Positions 23,042-36,002 are shown, counted from the first letter of the stretch. The stretch is 64,000 bases of DNA from Sipunculus nudus (GCA_026874595.1 CM049317.1:46276401-46340400), one strand, 5' to 3'. The notes: generated by a model from the letters alone, not told the origin. A program made the numbers and translations.

Positions 23042-23399
23042 GAACTGAAAGAATGGCCAATAAACGAATTATATCTGTACCGGTACTTCTAACCTCCGTT
23101 ATTTCCGTCTATCCATCATTTTCCCCCCACTCCTAAGGCATCAGCAATATTTAAAAATAAGCTTGAAAATGCATAGAATTGAGTGAACAGGATTTAAAAC
23201 ATAACAGAACTAATTGTAACACTCGTATTGAATAATTCTATAAAATCGTATTTTCTTTTATAAAATATAATGAGAAAATGGGTCTACGGCATAAATATGA
23301 GTAAAGAGAAAATGGTTCTACAGCAACGGCCTTCTCTCAAACAAACGCAGACGTTATGACTATAACCGTGCTGCCGTCTATCGGTGGATGCTCGCACTA

Positions 23400-23441
23400 A
23401 TTCGAGCTAACCCATAACCCCCCCCCCCCCCCCCCCCCCCT
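23400..23441. repeat. Poly(C) tract
   Basis: Run of about 22 C near 23419-23440. Similar runs are at 25867-25885 (C), 29167-29186 (G), 31717-31730 (G), 35979-35997 (G), 43185-43195 (C), 46284-46293 (G) and 61376-61387 (G). Confidence 0.85.
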
Positions 23442-23906
23442 TCTCTCTTTTATTTTGGACAACTTGAATTACCACGAAATGTTAGCGAAATGTATCAGAA
23501 ATTCCTACAAACGTTCATAAACCTCGCATAAACGTATTTTAAACTTAAACCACTTAGCATTGTGGTAGAACTCACTGTGGGAATATGCCAAGTTACTTTC
23601 AGCCTTAAAAATCTGATCCTTTAAATAAAAGTACGATCCTATGCATTAAAAGTACCAGAACCACTGACCAATGACTGACTCCCAGTAACTTTCCACTTAA
23701 TTATTGATTTTGAACCTCACCTTTGATAGCCCTGCTGCAAAATTCACGTTAAATTCATACACAACTTTCACCAAGCGTTCTGCGCCTGGCGATGTTGATG
23801 ATTCGTCATCGGGAACCACCTGTTTGCGCGCGGCGGCCTCGTTGTTCTCGCCCGCTGTTCCCTTTATAAACCATTCCCCTTTCATAACACACATTAGTCC
23901 TTCTAT

Positions 23907-24704
23907 TTATTATGTTACGATTATTATGTTACGAAGTAATGTTAATATGGGTGATCAACCAAAGATATCCCATACCTACAAGTAAATAAATATTTACCGA
24001 GGTAGATTTCTTGAATTTCCTAGGGGAGATAAACAACCATTATCCGTCCCTCCAAATATAGTGGGATACCCCCTTCGCTCTTCCATCATAGACTCCCAGA
24101 AAATAACCACCCCGAATGTTTTCACTAAGAAATTTACTACAATCATTGGTCATATTTATATTTTATCTTGTTATAGCAGAATTTCTTTGAATGATAGCAA
24201 TATAGGACATTATGTACTTAAGAATGATACTTAGCCTAGATGTTTCACATTTGTATACTTAATGTATGTTATTATAGATAGAAGATATAAACGAAGTGAA
24301 TTATAGATAGAAGATATAAACGAAGTGAAATCTTAGCGCTATTGTTTGTGAATAGTTGTACACAAACATAATTTGTGTATGAATAGCAAGATGTAAACAA
24401 ATATAAAACTAGATGAGGGTTTGAGATAAAGATTGATAGATATGTATAAACAAGATTTAAGATAGTATAAGACTAGGAGATATGTATAATAACATGGTTA
24501 TAATAATAACATGGTTATAATTACATGAAGATTTCAGGTAAACCTACCTTAATGAATATCTTGTGTACTTGTTGCAGAGGCATACATTGCATTTGAGTAT
24601 ATTTATATACAGTTTAATAAGCAATCCAGTATTTGTAAACAATAAGTTGAGTACCTTTATATACATTATAATGAGCAGTCCAATATTTGTAAACAATATG
24701 ATCA
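23907..24704. repeat. Cluster of short tandem duplications
   Basis: Perfect 14-bp duplication at 23907-23934 (TTATTATGTTACGA twice), perfect 29-bp duplication at 24272-24329, about 17-bp duplication at 24487-24520 (TAATAACATGGTTATAA), and a degenerate 54-bp duplication at 24597-24704 around ATTTGTAAACAATA. Confidence 0.85.
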
Positions 24705-24771
24705 CGTGAGTCCAGCCTCATGTCATGCTTTCGACAACACGTCGATTCTGATCTTGTCCACTTTGTTGCAG
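24701..24771 (+). repeat. 71-bp direct repeat, right copy
   Basis: Same sequence as 22623-22693 except one C/G change, which turns CACGTC into the E-box CACGTG at 24703-24708. Followed by AATAAACAG. Confidence 0.95.
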
Positions 24772-24865
24772 AATAAACAGTTGTCAAGTGTCAGCTGCGT
24801 GTCGTTTACCATTTGTGTGTGTGCGAGTGGGCCACGAACCAGACCCCGCCTTACCGCCCGCCCGC

Positions 24866-24869
<4 letters not shown>

Positions 24870-24916
<47 letters not shown>
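24870..24916. repeat. (AT)n microsatellite
   Basis: Perfect TA repeats directly after the CGCGACA end of the possible LTR element. From 24950 to 26040 I see nothing else except a poly(C) tract near 25870. Confidence 0.95.
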
Positions 24917-24919
<3 letters not shown>

Positions 24920-26061
24920 CTTATGTTTCTCTTGCAGAAACAAAATGACAACATGCAGTTCATATGATCCTTGCAGCTCTATGAGGGCCAGCAGCAAACC
25001 TAAGCATTAATTTTCACATTGTTCCCTACATCCAGATGCCGAATTTTCTTTCATTCATATGACATAAATAGCCATGTATAAACTTTACATATGAACTTTT
25101 GTTTTCAAAATAAAGATATGCATAATAAAAGAAAAGGTATTTTCAATTTTCAGTGTTATACAAGATTTCATACATTTTTTGTGTTGAATGAGGCACATCA
25201 CTGTTTCAGTCTTGGTCGAGCTTCCTGTTCTGAAATATGCTGAACACAAATAGACACATTTGTTAAAATAAACAAATAGGAGTAAAAACTAGTTATTCTT
25301 TAATAATATGTACTTTTTCAAGGTCTTTAATGAGAAAAAAAATTTTTGGCCTGTCTTTGAAATTGCAAATATGATTGGTTAGTAAAAATAGCTAAAAATT
25401 ATCAAATTTCTACCTTGACTGTCCAAAAAATGACACTCTTTAATAATTATTCAAGAAGTTTATGCATTTTTACTTAAAGCAAAATAGATTTATTTCATAA
25501 AAGATTTCAATGCCATTGAATTTGATGAAAATGGTCACTTTTATAATGGTGTGAATACCCCCAACTGGAAGGGAATCTTATAATTTTTCTTTCAACAAGG
25601 TGAAAATTGAGCAGAATTAATTAAGCAGGTCCAGGCCAGGTGTGTCTTCTAAGCCCCACTGGGCATAACTGTACGTGTAACCAATAATGATTAAATAAAA
25701 TTCAAACAGATTACTGTTTTAATTTTTGAGCTTCATTAAATATAATACAGATTAAACAATCAAACACATTTGAAATTTTAGTGATTCCCCCTAATTAGAG
25801 ATATATCATCAGTCCTAAAGCCGTATGGTTGGGGGTGGGGTCCTCTAGCTAATGCTTATTATATTGACCCCCCCCCCCCCCCCCCAATATGTCATGTGTC
25901 CATGATCATAATATTATGTATTCACATAACTGCAACTGGTACATGCTGTCAGGGTAAATAAAGGGATTGCTGGGGATATAAATATTACTATTAGAGTCCC
26001 TGTCACTGTTAAAGTGTTATTGCTCCAGGAATGAAATAGCTATGCAATGCAAGGAACTTAC

Positions 26062-26285
26062 CGGTAACCAGATCGACGCTGACATATTACGTCACTGTAA
26101 CATACTGACTAGTTACGTAACCCTTCACCTCCAGTGATCCCTGACAAAGCAGCACATTCACACAGCTTCCGTCAACACTGCAGATACGCTGAAGACGAAA
26201 TCTAAACTATGTACATGTCCACAAAACATTACGGACATTGACGTAAACAAAAACTCGAAATATACCGCCTGTTAAACATTCAAAG
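26062..26285 (-). promoter_or_regulatory. Candidate promoter and first (noncoding) exon of the ASB-like gene
   Basis: On the minus strand this CpG-richer block contains CRE-like TGACGTAA and TTACGTAA sites and ends at a strong donor, ACCG|GTAAGT (after base 26062). Splicing to the ASB acceptor at 21682 would give a leader with an in-frame TAG and no earlier ATG. The link is inferred from strand, spacing and splice signals only. Confidence 0.35.
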
Positions 26286-26689
26286 GCAATGCGAAAACCA
26301 GGACATCTGCCGCCAAATATCGACTATAAAGATTCCCTTTTCACAGATTTCGTGAAACTGGTCACCAAGGCCTCCTGCAGTAACTCAGCTTTTGGCCTGC
26401 TGCAAACATTATCTGAAACAGTTTGCAAGTTGCCAAAGCTATTTCTAGATACAGCTTACAGGCAGAAACTTGATATATGTTGCCAAAATTGAAAAAATGT
26501 AAGCATTATGCCAAATCAATTAATTTATAGATGCTGACATATGATCTTGGCCTGTTGCGAAATCTCAAATCGAGCTGACAATTTGCAAAAACTGTTTAAA
26601 CATACGGAGTAATTTTTCCTACAACCCTTTTGAAAGCTGAAATATTCATATAAGATCAAAAAAGGTCAAAAAAGGTGGGGATATACAAT

Positions 26690-27165
26690 TAAACAAGGGA
26701 AAGGTTGATCTGTGGAACAGATCTAGTATGTCCCCCGCCTGATGTGGGAATAGGCCTATTTAGAAAAAAAAGTTGTGAATACATGTATGAAATGTGAGAT
26801 AACCCCTGTGACCTTGAAAACTGCACGAAGGCCATCCATATTTTAACTTGACCAAGCCATTGATAAGGTGCATCAATGCTGCAAGTTTGGTCAATGTACC
26901 TCATATTCTTTTTGAGTTATTGCGTTATTTTTATTTTTGCATCATCGTCACTGTGACTTTAAAAAATGTGTCGAATTTTACCTAGCTCTTGATAAGTTGC
27001 ATCAATGCAACAAGTTTGGTGACTGCACCTCAGATTCTTTTCCAGTTTTTGCGTTATCAAAGGTGTGACGGACGGAAGGACGGACGGATGGAAGAACGGA
27101 CGGACGCTCACCATTTCTATATGTCACCCGCCGTCGCCGAAAGCGCCGTCGGTGAGGGGCAATTA
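26690..27165. repeat. Dispersed repeat with GACGGACG tail, second copy
   Basis: Homologous to 17030-17340, with two degenerate internal units (about 26840 and 26990) and a GGACGGACGG tract near 27070-27110, then CGCTCACCATTTCTATATGT. Confidence 0.65.
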
Positions 27166-27469
27166 CAATCAACACTGCATACATGTATAAAAGAAATGTG
27201 CCATTGTCAAAATAGGGAAACATTTTGGTAGAGATATTAAATATCAGCTAATTACTTAAAAAATAAAACCCGATCAACTTTAACTAATGAACAAGGCCTA
27301 CAGGCCTAATGCGAACCTGTGCAATGAGATATACAACAGGTATAATGCTTCACTGCTGGACCATTACTTTGATGTGTAACATGTATATGAACAATGCAAG
27401 TACTCAAAATTTTGAACAAGAAACAATTACACAAACATCACTGCTGAAATTCTGGCATGGGTGCACCCA

Positions 27470-27990
27470 ACAAACAAGTGGCCCATGGGCCATGACGCTC
27501 AGGTGAATGCAAGGAGCCTTGAACAATGGGCAAAAAGACTCAGAGTCAAAATCATGCATTTTGCCAATAGCCCTAAGATATAGATTACAGTGACCTTAAC
27601 CTACAGCTGCTGCTACTATTTATGCCCTCCTGACTAATTTAGTGTTAAAATCAAGTTTTTTTCACACAGCTTGTAGAAAATGGGTCAGAGTACGTGATCA
27701 TTTCAGGTCTCCAAGGAGATTTTTAGGGACCTGAAAGTCATGTATGAGGATTTTAGGCCAAATGGAAACAATTTGTGCCCCACCTGACTCACTTGGTGCT
27801 TAAAGTCATGTTTTCGTCCTAATTTGAAAAAAATATAGTTAACCATGACCTAATTTCAATTTTACCAAGGATATTTTTCATGGAACTCTAAGATGTCAAG
27901 TTAGAAGATTCTAGGCTCAACACTCATGATTTGTGCCCTGTTAATGGACAACTGCTTCATTTGAAGTTCTCAAAAATAGACATAAAAATG
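27470..27990. repeat. Head fragment of the GACCCATGGGTC family
   Basis: ACAAGTGGCCCATGGGCCAT followed by GACGCTCAGGTGAATG (about 27472-27510) matches the family head; diverged 338-bp-type text follows (CCTAATTTC, GTCAAGTTAGAAGATTCTAG). Confidence 0.55.
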
Positions 27991-27999
27991 TGTAAAAAC

Positions 28000-29190
28000 A
28001 TCGAAACTTTGAATGGACCGTTTTTGCAGTGCAAAACAGATATATGTCTCCTCCCTATGGGTCATCCTAAAACATTAGGGGTAAAATATGCAATATCTCA
28101 AAACAATTAATCTAGATCTCAGCAGATTAGACCTTGAAGGTCAAGGTCACCGCTTTTCAAATCTGATGACATTTTGGCAGAAAGAACTGGTGTGTCAAAT
28201 TTGAAGAAAAATTTACAGTACTTACAAAGTTATTTGGGTCACAATAATCCTAGAATTGCATGAATTTGACCTTGAACATAAAGGTCAAGGTGACAGGATT
28301 TCTATCACGTCCAAGATTTTGATGCGAACAATGAGCGTTTCAAATTTTGGAGGAAAATATGCAGCCCTTCAAAAGTTATCTCGTCAACAAGACAATAACT
28401 ATAATTCCACTGATTTGACCTTGAAGATCCTGGTCAAGGTCACCAGGTTTCAAACTTGTTCGAGACCATGGTAGTAAAAATGGATGTACCAAATTTGAGG
28501 ACAAAATTAGAAATACTACAAAAGTTATGGGGTTCATAAAAGTGTTACATTTCGGGAATTTTTACATTGAAGAGAAAGGTCACCAGGTTTTGAACTTGTC
28601 CGAGTACATGGTAGGAACAATTGATGTACCAAACTTGAGGACAAAATGTGGAATACTTCAAAAGTTATGGGGTTCACAAAAATGTCATATTTCTGCAGAT
28701 TTGTCCTTGAAGATGAAGGCCAAGGTCACTGTTTTTTAACTTTTCCTTGATTTTAGTAGGAACAACTGCTGCACCAAATTCGAGGACAAAATGTTTAATA
28801 CTTCAAAAGTTATGGGGTAAAAAAAAAATTACATTTTGGCAGATTTGACCTTAAGATGATGGTCAAGGTCAACGGTTTTTTGAAATTTTCCAAGAACTTG
28901 ACAGGAACAATATGTGTACCAAATTTGAGGATAAAATGGGAAATACTTCAAAATTATGGGGTTCACAAAAATTTCACATTTTGGCAGATTTTACCTTAAA
29001 GATGAAATCCAAGGTCACTGGTTTTCAAACTCCTCCAAGATTTTGGTATGAACAATTGAGTGTTTCAAATTTTGGCGGAAAATATGCAGACCTTCAAAAG
29101 TTATCGCGTTCACAAGATATCCTACAGATGAGGACGACGATGACAGACGATCGCGCTGAAAACAACATGCCTCATGGGGGGGGGGGGGGG
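28000..29190 (+). repeat. Tandem array of about 145-bp units ending in poly(G)
   Basis: Units recur at about 28414, 28561, 28699, 28844 and 28986 with the pattern GATTTGACCTTGAAG, CAAGGTCAC, AAGTTATGGGGTTCAC. It opens with a GTCTCC block and ends AAAACAACATGC then about 20 G. A second array of the same type is at 34970-35997. Confidence 0.8.
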
Positions 29191-29522
29191 GGGGGTAGCC
29201 ACCAGTCTACAGGAACTGATGAAGCACTTCCATCAAAAAGCATACAAAGAACCATAGCAATCAATGCATTAGTTATTCAAATACAGAAGCTTTTGTATGA
29301 CATTTTAATTATTCTGGGGGTACTTATACGAGCCCCATTGCTCAGAGGATATGGGTAACAGAGACCAAATTTCAGGTATCCATGAAGACAATTTTAATGG
29401 ACCTTCCTGGTCGTCAAGTTAGAAGATTCTAGGTCAATCAGAGATGGTTTGTGCCCTGTTAACAGATGATGCTTTATTTGAATGGTCTCAAAAATAGAGA
29501 AAAAATGCGTGAAAATTCGAAA

Positions 29523-31254
29523 TAAGTGACCCATGGGTCATGACGCTCAGCTGAATGGGAAGAGATTTGCAAAAGGAAATTTTATGATCTGAATGGTAGT
29601 ATATAACCATTCAACTGAAGCATCAAACAGATTAACCAACAGGCAAAGATTATGTCTGTATTTATATATCTCAAAAATAGAGAAAAAATGCCTAAACTTT
29701 AAAAAACAAAATAGAGGTGGGTCCTTTTCATGGGTCTCTCTATGCATCAAGAATGAAGATTCTAGGTCCAATTGTTATGAATTGTGCCCTGTAAACAGAT
29801 GTTCATATCTTTAATGGTCTCAAAAATGGAGAAAAAAATCGTAAAAAACCAAAACAAATACAGGTGGTGCCACCAGTCTGCAAAAACTGATGAAACACTC
29901 AATGATCAATATCCATGCAAACAATTATGGTGATCTCTGCATTAGTTGTTCAGATACTTCAGCTTTTGTATCAAATGTTCCATTATTCCGAGCTGTACTT
30001 TAGAGTGCCATAGCTCAAATGATATGGGTAACAGAGACCTAATTTCAGGTGTCCATGGAGACTTTTCATGGGTCTCCCTGTGTGTCAAGAATAAAGATTC
30101 TAGGTCAAGTCATTACAATTTGTACCCTGTTGACAGATAACTACATCCTTAAAGGTCTCATAAATAGGGAAAAAAAATTGTAAAAATTTGAAAAAATACA
30201 GGTGGCACCACCAGTCTGCAGGAAATGATGGAACACCTCTTGATCAATATGTATGCCAAAAATCATGACCACCTGTATTGTAGTTATTGAGATGTTGCAT
30301 TTTTTTAAATCAAATTTTCCATTATTCTGGGGGGTAATTGGGAGCCCCACAGCTCAAATGATATGGGTAACAGAGACCTTATTTCAGGTTTCCATGGAGA
30401 CTTTTCATAGGTCTCTCACTGTGTCAAGAATGAAGATTCTAGGTCCAGTCTTAACGATTTGTGCCCTGTTAACAGATGTCAACATTTTTAAAGACCTCAA
30501 AAACAGAGAAAACAATTCGTAAAGAATAAAAAAAATACAGGTGGCGCCACCAGTCTGCAGAAACTGATGAAACATCCCATGATTAATATGTATGCCAAAA
30601 ATCATGACCATCAGTGATGTAGTTAATGAGATATTGAAGTTTTTGTATGAAATTTTTCACTATTCTGGGGGGTACTTTGGGGCCCCATAGCTCAAAGGAT
30701 TTGGGTAACAGAGACCTAATTTCTGGTTTCCATGGAGACTTTTTATAGGTCACTCACTGTGTCAAGAATGAAGATTCTAGGTCCAGTCTTTACGATTTGT
30801 GCCGTGTTAACAGTTGTTCACATTTTTAAAGGTCTCAAAAATAGAGAAAAAAATTCGTAAAAAATCTAAAAATACAGGTGGCGCCACCAGTCTGCAGGAA
30901 CTGATGGAACATCTCATGATAAATATGTATGCCAAAAATCATAACCATCAGTGATGTAGTTAATGAGATATTAAAGTTTTTGTATGAAATTTTTTACTAT
31001 TCTGGGGGGTACTTTGGGGCCAAATAGCTCGAAGGATATGGGTAACAGAGACCTAATTTCTCGTTTCCAAGGAGATTTTTCATTGACCTCTCAGAATGTA
31101 AAGTTACAAGATTCTAAGTCCAGCGGTTACGATTTGTGCCAGGTTAACGGACAGACGGACGGGCAGACGGACGGACAGACGGACGGACAGACGGACGACG
31201 GACAAAGAGTGATCGCTATAGCTCGGCATGACTGAAAGTCAGCTGAGCTAAAAA
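29523..31254 (+). mobile_element. GACCCATGGGTC-family element with 338-bp tandem units
   Basis: Head: AAGTGACCCATGGGTCATG (palindrome at 29527-29540). Body: units whose GGTGGYRCCACC block begins at 29863, 30201, 30540 and 30877 (spacing 337-339). Tail: GACGGACGG tract (31147-31200), GCTATAGCTCGG, then GTCAGCTGAGCTAAAAA. No coding capacity. The short 3' hairpin, absence of clear TIRs and internal tandem cores resemble nonautonomous Helitron/pearl-type elements of bivalves; class is inference. Confidence 0.65.
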
Positions 31255-31933
31255 TACAGGTGGCGCAACCTGTCTGTTGGAACTAAAGAAACAGTTCATA
31301 ATAAGTATGCATGGTGAGATCATGGTGATCAATGTATTAGTTATTCACATACTGGAGCATTTGTATTAAATTTTTAATTACTCTGAGGGGAACTTATGAG
31401 CCCCATTGCTCCGAGAATATGGGTAACAGAGACCTAATTTCAAATTTCCACAGAGACATTTCATGGACCTCCCTTGATGTCAAGTAAGAAGATTCAAAGT
31501 CCAGTGGTTACGATTTGTGCCTTGTTAACAGTTGACTTCTTTGAAGGTCTCAAAAACAAAGAAAAAATCGTATAAATATGAAAAATTTCAGGTGGCGCCA
31601 CCAGTTTGCAGGAACAGGTGGAACACTCCATAATCAATATTCATGCAAAGAATCATGGTGATCAACGCAGTAGTTATTCAGATACTTGATATGTTGTATC
31701 AATTTTTTTATTATTCTAGGGGGGGGGGGGGTACTTACGAGACCCATAGCTCGGAGAATATGGGTAACAAAGACCTAATTTAGGTTTTCAAGGAGATATT
31801 TTATGGACCTCCCAGGATGCCAGGTAAAAAGATTCCAGGTCCAGCGGTTACGATTTGTGCCCTGACAACGGACGGACGGACGGACGAGTTATCGCTATAG
31901 CTCGGATAACTATCAGTCAGCTGAGCTAAAAAT
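31255..31933 (+). mobile_element. Second body-and-tail copy following directly
   Basis: Two further 338-bp-type units (block starts 31259 and 31591), another GGACGGACGG tract near 31867-31886, and a second tail GTCAGCTGAGCTAAAAATG at about 31915-31933, without a head of its own. Confidence 0.6.
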
Positions 31934-33050
31934 GATTGAAGCTGGCACCATCAGTCTTGTATACAACGAAGCTATCAGAGACATATCCATATGCCCAATT
32001 TTAGGCTGATATATCACATTCATCCGTAGGAATTAGCAGGCACATACATCGTGCAAGTCATTGTAAGAGCAACACCTGTCATGTGAACGAGAAAGCTATC
32101 AAAGACGCATAGACAGGTCAAAATATCAGCCCAATACATCAAACTTACCTTGAGTTTCTATTGTTTCTTAGATTGTTATGTTAGTATGCTTACTGGCTTA
32201 CTGGCCAAAAGACTAATTTAAAATTCCTGTAATTCGGCCAAAATTAATCAAACCAAATCCATTTGAAAAAAAACTTGAGAGAGGTGGTCTCTGGGATCAT
32301 TTCTGTGAAATATTACACTATTTGGCTGGATGAAGAAGAAGAAGACTTTCAAAGGTTTTTTTTTTTAGCTTTACCCCAATAAAATGTAAGTTAATGCAGG
32401 TGGTGCCACAAAACACTCAATCCCACAATATTTGATATATGACAGATTTTTGCATAAATTTGGGAGTGCTAGCTCCTGCTATTCCTGAGAAATTATGGAT
32501 TAATGTACTGATTACTGATGACCCCTGTACAGAAAAGGTCGATGCAGGTGGCGCCACCATTACCTTAATTTCAAATATGACTCATGTGACCATCATTTGC
32601 ATGACATTTGGTGATAATAGCCCCAGCCTTTTTTGAGATTGTGATTTTGGATTTTTTTTTTGGGGTGGGGGCAGATGACCAAGTTCAACTTCCTGTAACT
32701 CGGCCAAAAATCACTGAATTTGAACCATTCGAACAAACTTGAACCATCCGAACAAACTTGAGAGAGATTGTTCCAATAATCATTTCTGTGAAATAGTTGG
32801 ACAATATGGCTGAACAGTTTCGGAGAAGACGATTTTTTAAGGTTTTTTTTTTTTTTTGCTTTTTCCCTATAAAATCTAGGAAAATGCAGTTAGCCAAAAA
32901 ATAAGCAATATCCGATAGTTTTTTAGATGACTAATTTTTGGCAAAAAATTTGGCATGCGAGCTCCAGCCGTTTTCGAGATAGTATGGGTTAACGCACAGA
33001 CGACGGACAACGCCACACCAACGCATAAGCTCACAGGTTCGCTAAAAAGT
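31934..33050. repeat. Diverged repeats with GGTGGCGCCACC
   Basis: Related half-units at about 32220-32400 and 32690-32890 share CTGTAA(C/T)TCGGCCAAAA and GAGAGA...ATCATTTCTGTGAAATA. An exact palindrome lies at 32547-32558. Ends with CACAGGTTCGCTAAAAAG near 33045. From 33060 to 34490 nothing is recognised. Confidence 0.55.
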
Positions 33051-34503
33051 TATATTTTGGGGGAAAACACCAGTTGCAACGATGAACATGTGACGTAAGT
33101 AAATGTATTCCCTGCCGTTAAGACCAATTATCGTATGTCCAAGTCTATACATACTACAAAATACTGAACCAGGTCCATGGATGCACATGAAAAACATTGA
33201 TGTACTTTAATGCAGACTGTGAAGAATGTAAAAATGGTGTTTTTCATACAAAACCAACTGCAAGTTTAAAAGAGGTTTTCACTTGAAAACAGGGAGTTTA
33301 TATAATTTCTCAGAGGCACAGGGTCATGTTGGCCCAGTTCCTGATATGGTTTTAGTCCCCGTTTCCCAGTCTTAAACTAGAACTGTTAAAGTACAGCCGC
33401 ATAACGAACAAAGGATCATGGATTTAACTCAAATTATATACAGTCAGCTAAGCTAAATATTGTCTTGATTTTTATCATGCAGGCAATATACCAAGTCACT
33501 TCATTATAGATCGAAAACGTCTCTGCCTGAAATCGGTTAAGTGGAAAATAATAGTTTATCCTCTGTAGAGAAATGTTATTTAATTGAAAGCATGAAATGG
33601 GTCTTGGCCAGAAGTTCATTCCACTTAAAAGTTGCTACAGCTCGAAATTTTTCCTACCCCCTTAAACCGAAGAGGTTTACTTCTTCCAGTTTCTGGTCAC
33701 CAACGGAAATTCAGACTGCATGTTTTTTTTTCGCAGATATCAATCTCCGAGCAAGTCATGTCCTTTTGGCTGACAACGTTGATTAATTCTCCTTCATTCC
33801 CTGGGGAGGAATACGTGATTTACGGCTTTCCTTCCATGTTTTAACACCAAAAATAAAATGTGCCGTACGTTGGTTAAAGCGACAACTAGAATGTGGAAAG
33901 CGTGTGGGTATATATAGTCGGCTGCAATTTCCTTTACGAGAAAACTTAATTCTTCATGTAGCAAGACTGAATTATTAGAAAGTAGGGCTTTATGCACTGA
34001 AATTGTGAATACGAAAATAAAACAATAAATAATTCATTCCATTGTGAACAAATTACTATGAAAGACAAGACCAATCAGTTTTTTAAAGATAATTTGCCGA
34101 ATAATGCCTTATCTCTAGTTTTTTTATATATATATAAAATGATACAACAGACGATAACTGAATTCCCCCATGTGTCGCAGGTATATATAATTTTTTTTTC
34201 CAAATGGTGTAAAGAAGTTTGCTCTCAAATTTTAGGAAGTCACCTCAGATTCTATGATCGATTTTTTTTTACCTCAGGACAAACAGGATTAAGTGACCTT
34301 ACTGACCTATAACCTAATAACCTATAAGACCTCAACTGATATACGCCTAAGGAAGGGAAAGGTAAAATGTCAGGGCAGATTAATATGAATTTGTTCCTAC
34401 TTCTCAAATAGCTGGGATACTAATATTTGTCCGACTGCAGCATGTTTTATTCATTTCCTTAGTCTAATTGCTAGGCGAATCATTGCTTTCAGTCGGTCTT
34501 AAC

Positions 34504-34714
34504 TAGGGCTGTATCAATATACCGATATAATGATGCATATCGATACACCACGTCGATACGGTTATCGATGCATTTGGCATGCTGTATCGTCTTATCGATG
34601 AAATACAATGACTGCTAACAAACAAGAGATAAACCAAACCTAAAACTATAACCTGTACTATATATAAAGCTTAAGCTACCTTATATTTCTGTTGTTGTTA
34701 TCCGGGATACTCTG

Positions 34715-34783
<69 letters not shown>

Positions 34784-34934
34784 TAAAAAAAATAACCACA
34801 AAGCTTTCAAAAAGAAAATGACACCGAAAAACTAATCAAAAAAATTTAGCGTATCCTAAATACGTATCGGGTATCGCTTTTAATGTATTGCAATACGGAT
34901 TGTACCTGAATAGGCGGACCGATACCCAGCCCTA
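34504..34934. mobile_element. hAT-type MITE with 8-bp target site duplication
   Basis: Ends are TAGGGCTG and its complement CAGCCCTA. Flanks are GTCTTAAC (34496-34503) and GTCTCAAC (34935-34942), an 8-bp duplication with one change, as for hAT elements. Subterminal CGATAC/GTATCG motifs occur at both ends. A (TA)n tract at about 34720-34778 has expanded inside. Confidence 0.8.
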
Positions 34935-34969
34935 GTCTCAACTGATCAGAAAAACGGACTAGAATGGCT

Positions 34970-35997
34970 TTGTTTTAGCGGCGCAAAAACAGATACGTCT
35001 CCCCTCTATGGGCTATCCCAAAACATAAGGAGTAAAATATGCACTATCTCAAAACAATGATTCTAGATTTCAGCAGAATTAACCTTGAAGATCCTGGTCA
35101 AGGTCACCGCTTTTCAAACTCCGATGAGCTTTTGACAAGTACTGGTGTGTTAAATTTGAAGAAAATTTGTTCGGTACTCCCAAAGTTATGGGGTTACAAT
35201 AATCCTAGAATTGCATAAATTTGCCCTTGAAGACCAAGGTTAAGGTCACTGGATTTCGAACTCCGACAAGATTTTGGTAGGAACAATGAATGAAAATTTT
35301 GGGGTAAAATATGCAGCCCTTCAGGAGATATTGCGTACACAAGACACTAACTATAATTCGGTCGATTTGACTTGAAGGTTCCGGTCAAGGTCACCGGGTT
35401 TCGAACTTTTCAAAGAATTATGTAGAAACAGTTGGTGTATCAAATTTGAGAACAAAATATGAAACACTTCAAAAGTTATGGAATTTACAAAAATATTACA
35501 TTTCAGCAGATTTGACCTTGAAGATGAAGGTCAAGGTACTGGGTTTCGAACTCGTCCGAGATATTGGTAGGTAAATATAATGTTTCAAATTTTGGAGGAA
35601 AATATGCAGCCCTTCAAAAGTTCGCGTGCACAAGACAATAACTTTAATTTGGCTGTTTTGAACTTGAGGTTCCTTGTCAAGGTCACTGGGTTTCGAATTC
35701 CACCAAGATCTTGGTGGTAATAATTGGTGTACCAAATTTCAGGACAAAACGATAAATACTATGAAAGTTTAGAGGTTCACAAAACTTTCAAATTTTGGCA
35801 GATTTGACCTTGAAGATGGTCAAGACACTGGGTTTCTAAGTCCTCAAAGATTTTGGAATGAACAATGAGTGTTTCAAATTTTTTAGGAAAATATGCAGCC
35901 CTTCAAAAGTTCACAAGATATCCTATAGACGACAACGACGACTGACGACGATGGCACTGAAAACAACATGTCTCTCCGGGGGGGGGGGGGGGGGGGA
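34970..35997 (+). repeat. Second array of about 145-bp units ending in poly(G)
   Basis: Same family and orientation as 28000-29190, units at about 35222, 35367, 35511, 35658 and 35801, ending AAAACAACATGTCTCTCC then about 19 G. Confidence 0.8.
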
Positions 35998-36002
35998 GAG
36001 AC

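Larger units (their letters stand above)
22190..24869. mobile_element. Possible LTR-type element (TGTAGCG...CGCGACA)
   Basis: The block starts TGTAGCGAATG, ends CCCGCGACA and is flanked by AT-rich repeats. Near its right end AATAAACAG is followed by a GT-rich stretch, as in the R-U5 part of an LTR. No gag-pol frame lies inside. It could be a long solo LTR, two short LTRs with noncoding filling, or not one element at all; no target duplication could be read. Confidence 0.3.

Noticed and set aside
26289-26492. 67-codon plus-strand frame beside the candidate ASB promoter, possibly a divergent gene
   Set aside because: No recognisable domain, no downstream exon with matching phase, and no poly(A) signal identified.
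28000-29190. CRISPR-like regular array
   Set aside because: Units of about 145 bp are similar throughout and lack short identical repeats with unique spacers; the genome is eukaryotic.
29523-31254. Tandem 338-bp units as centromeric satellite
   Set aside because: Only a few units, bounded by family head and tail sequences, so they are internal repeats of an element.
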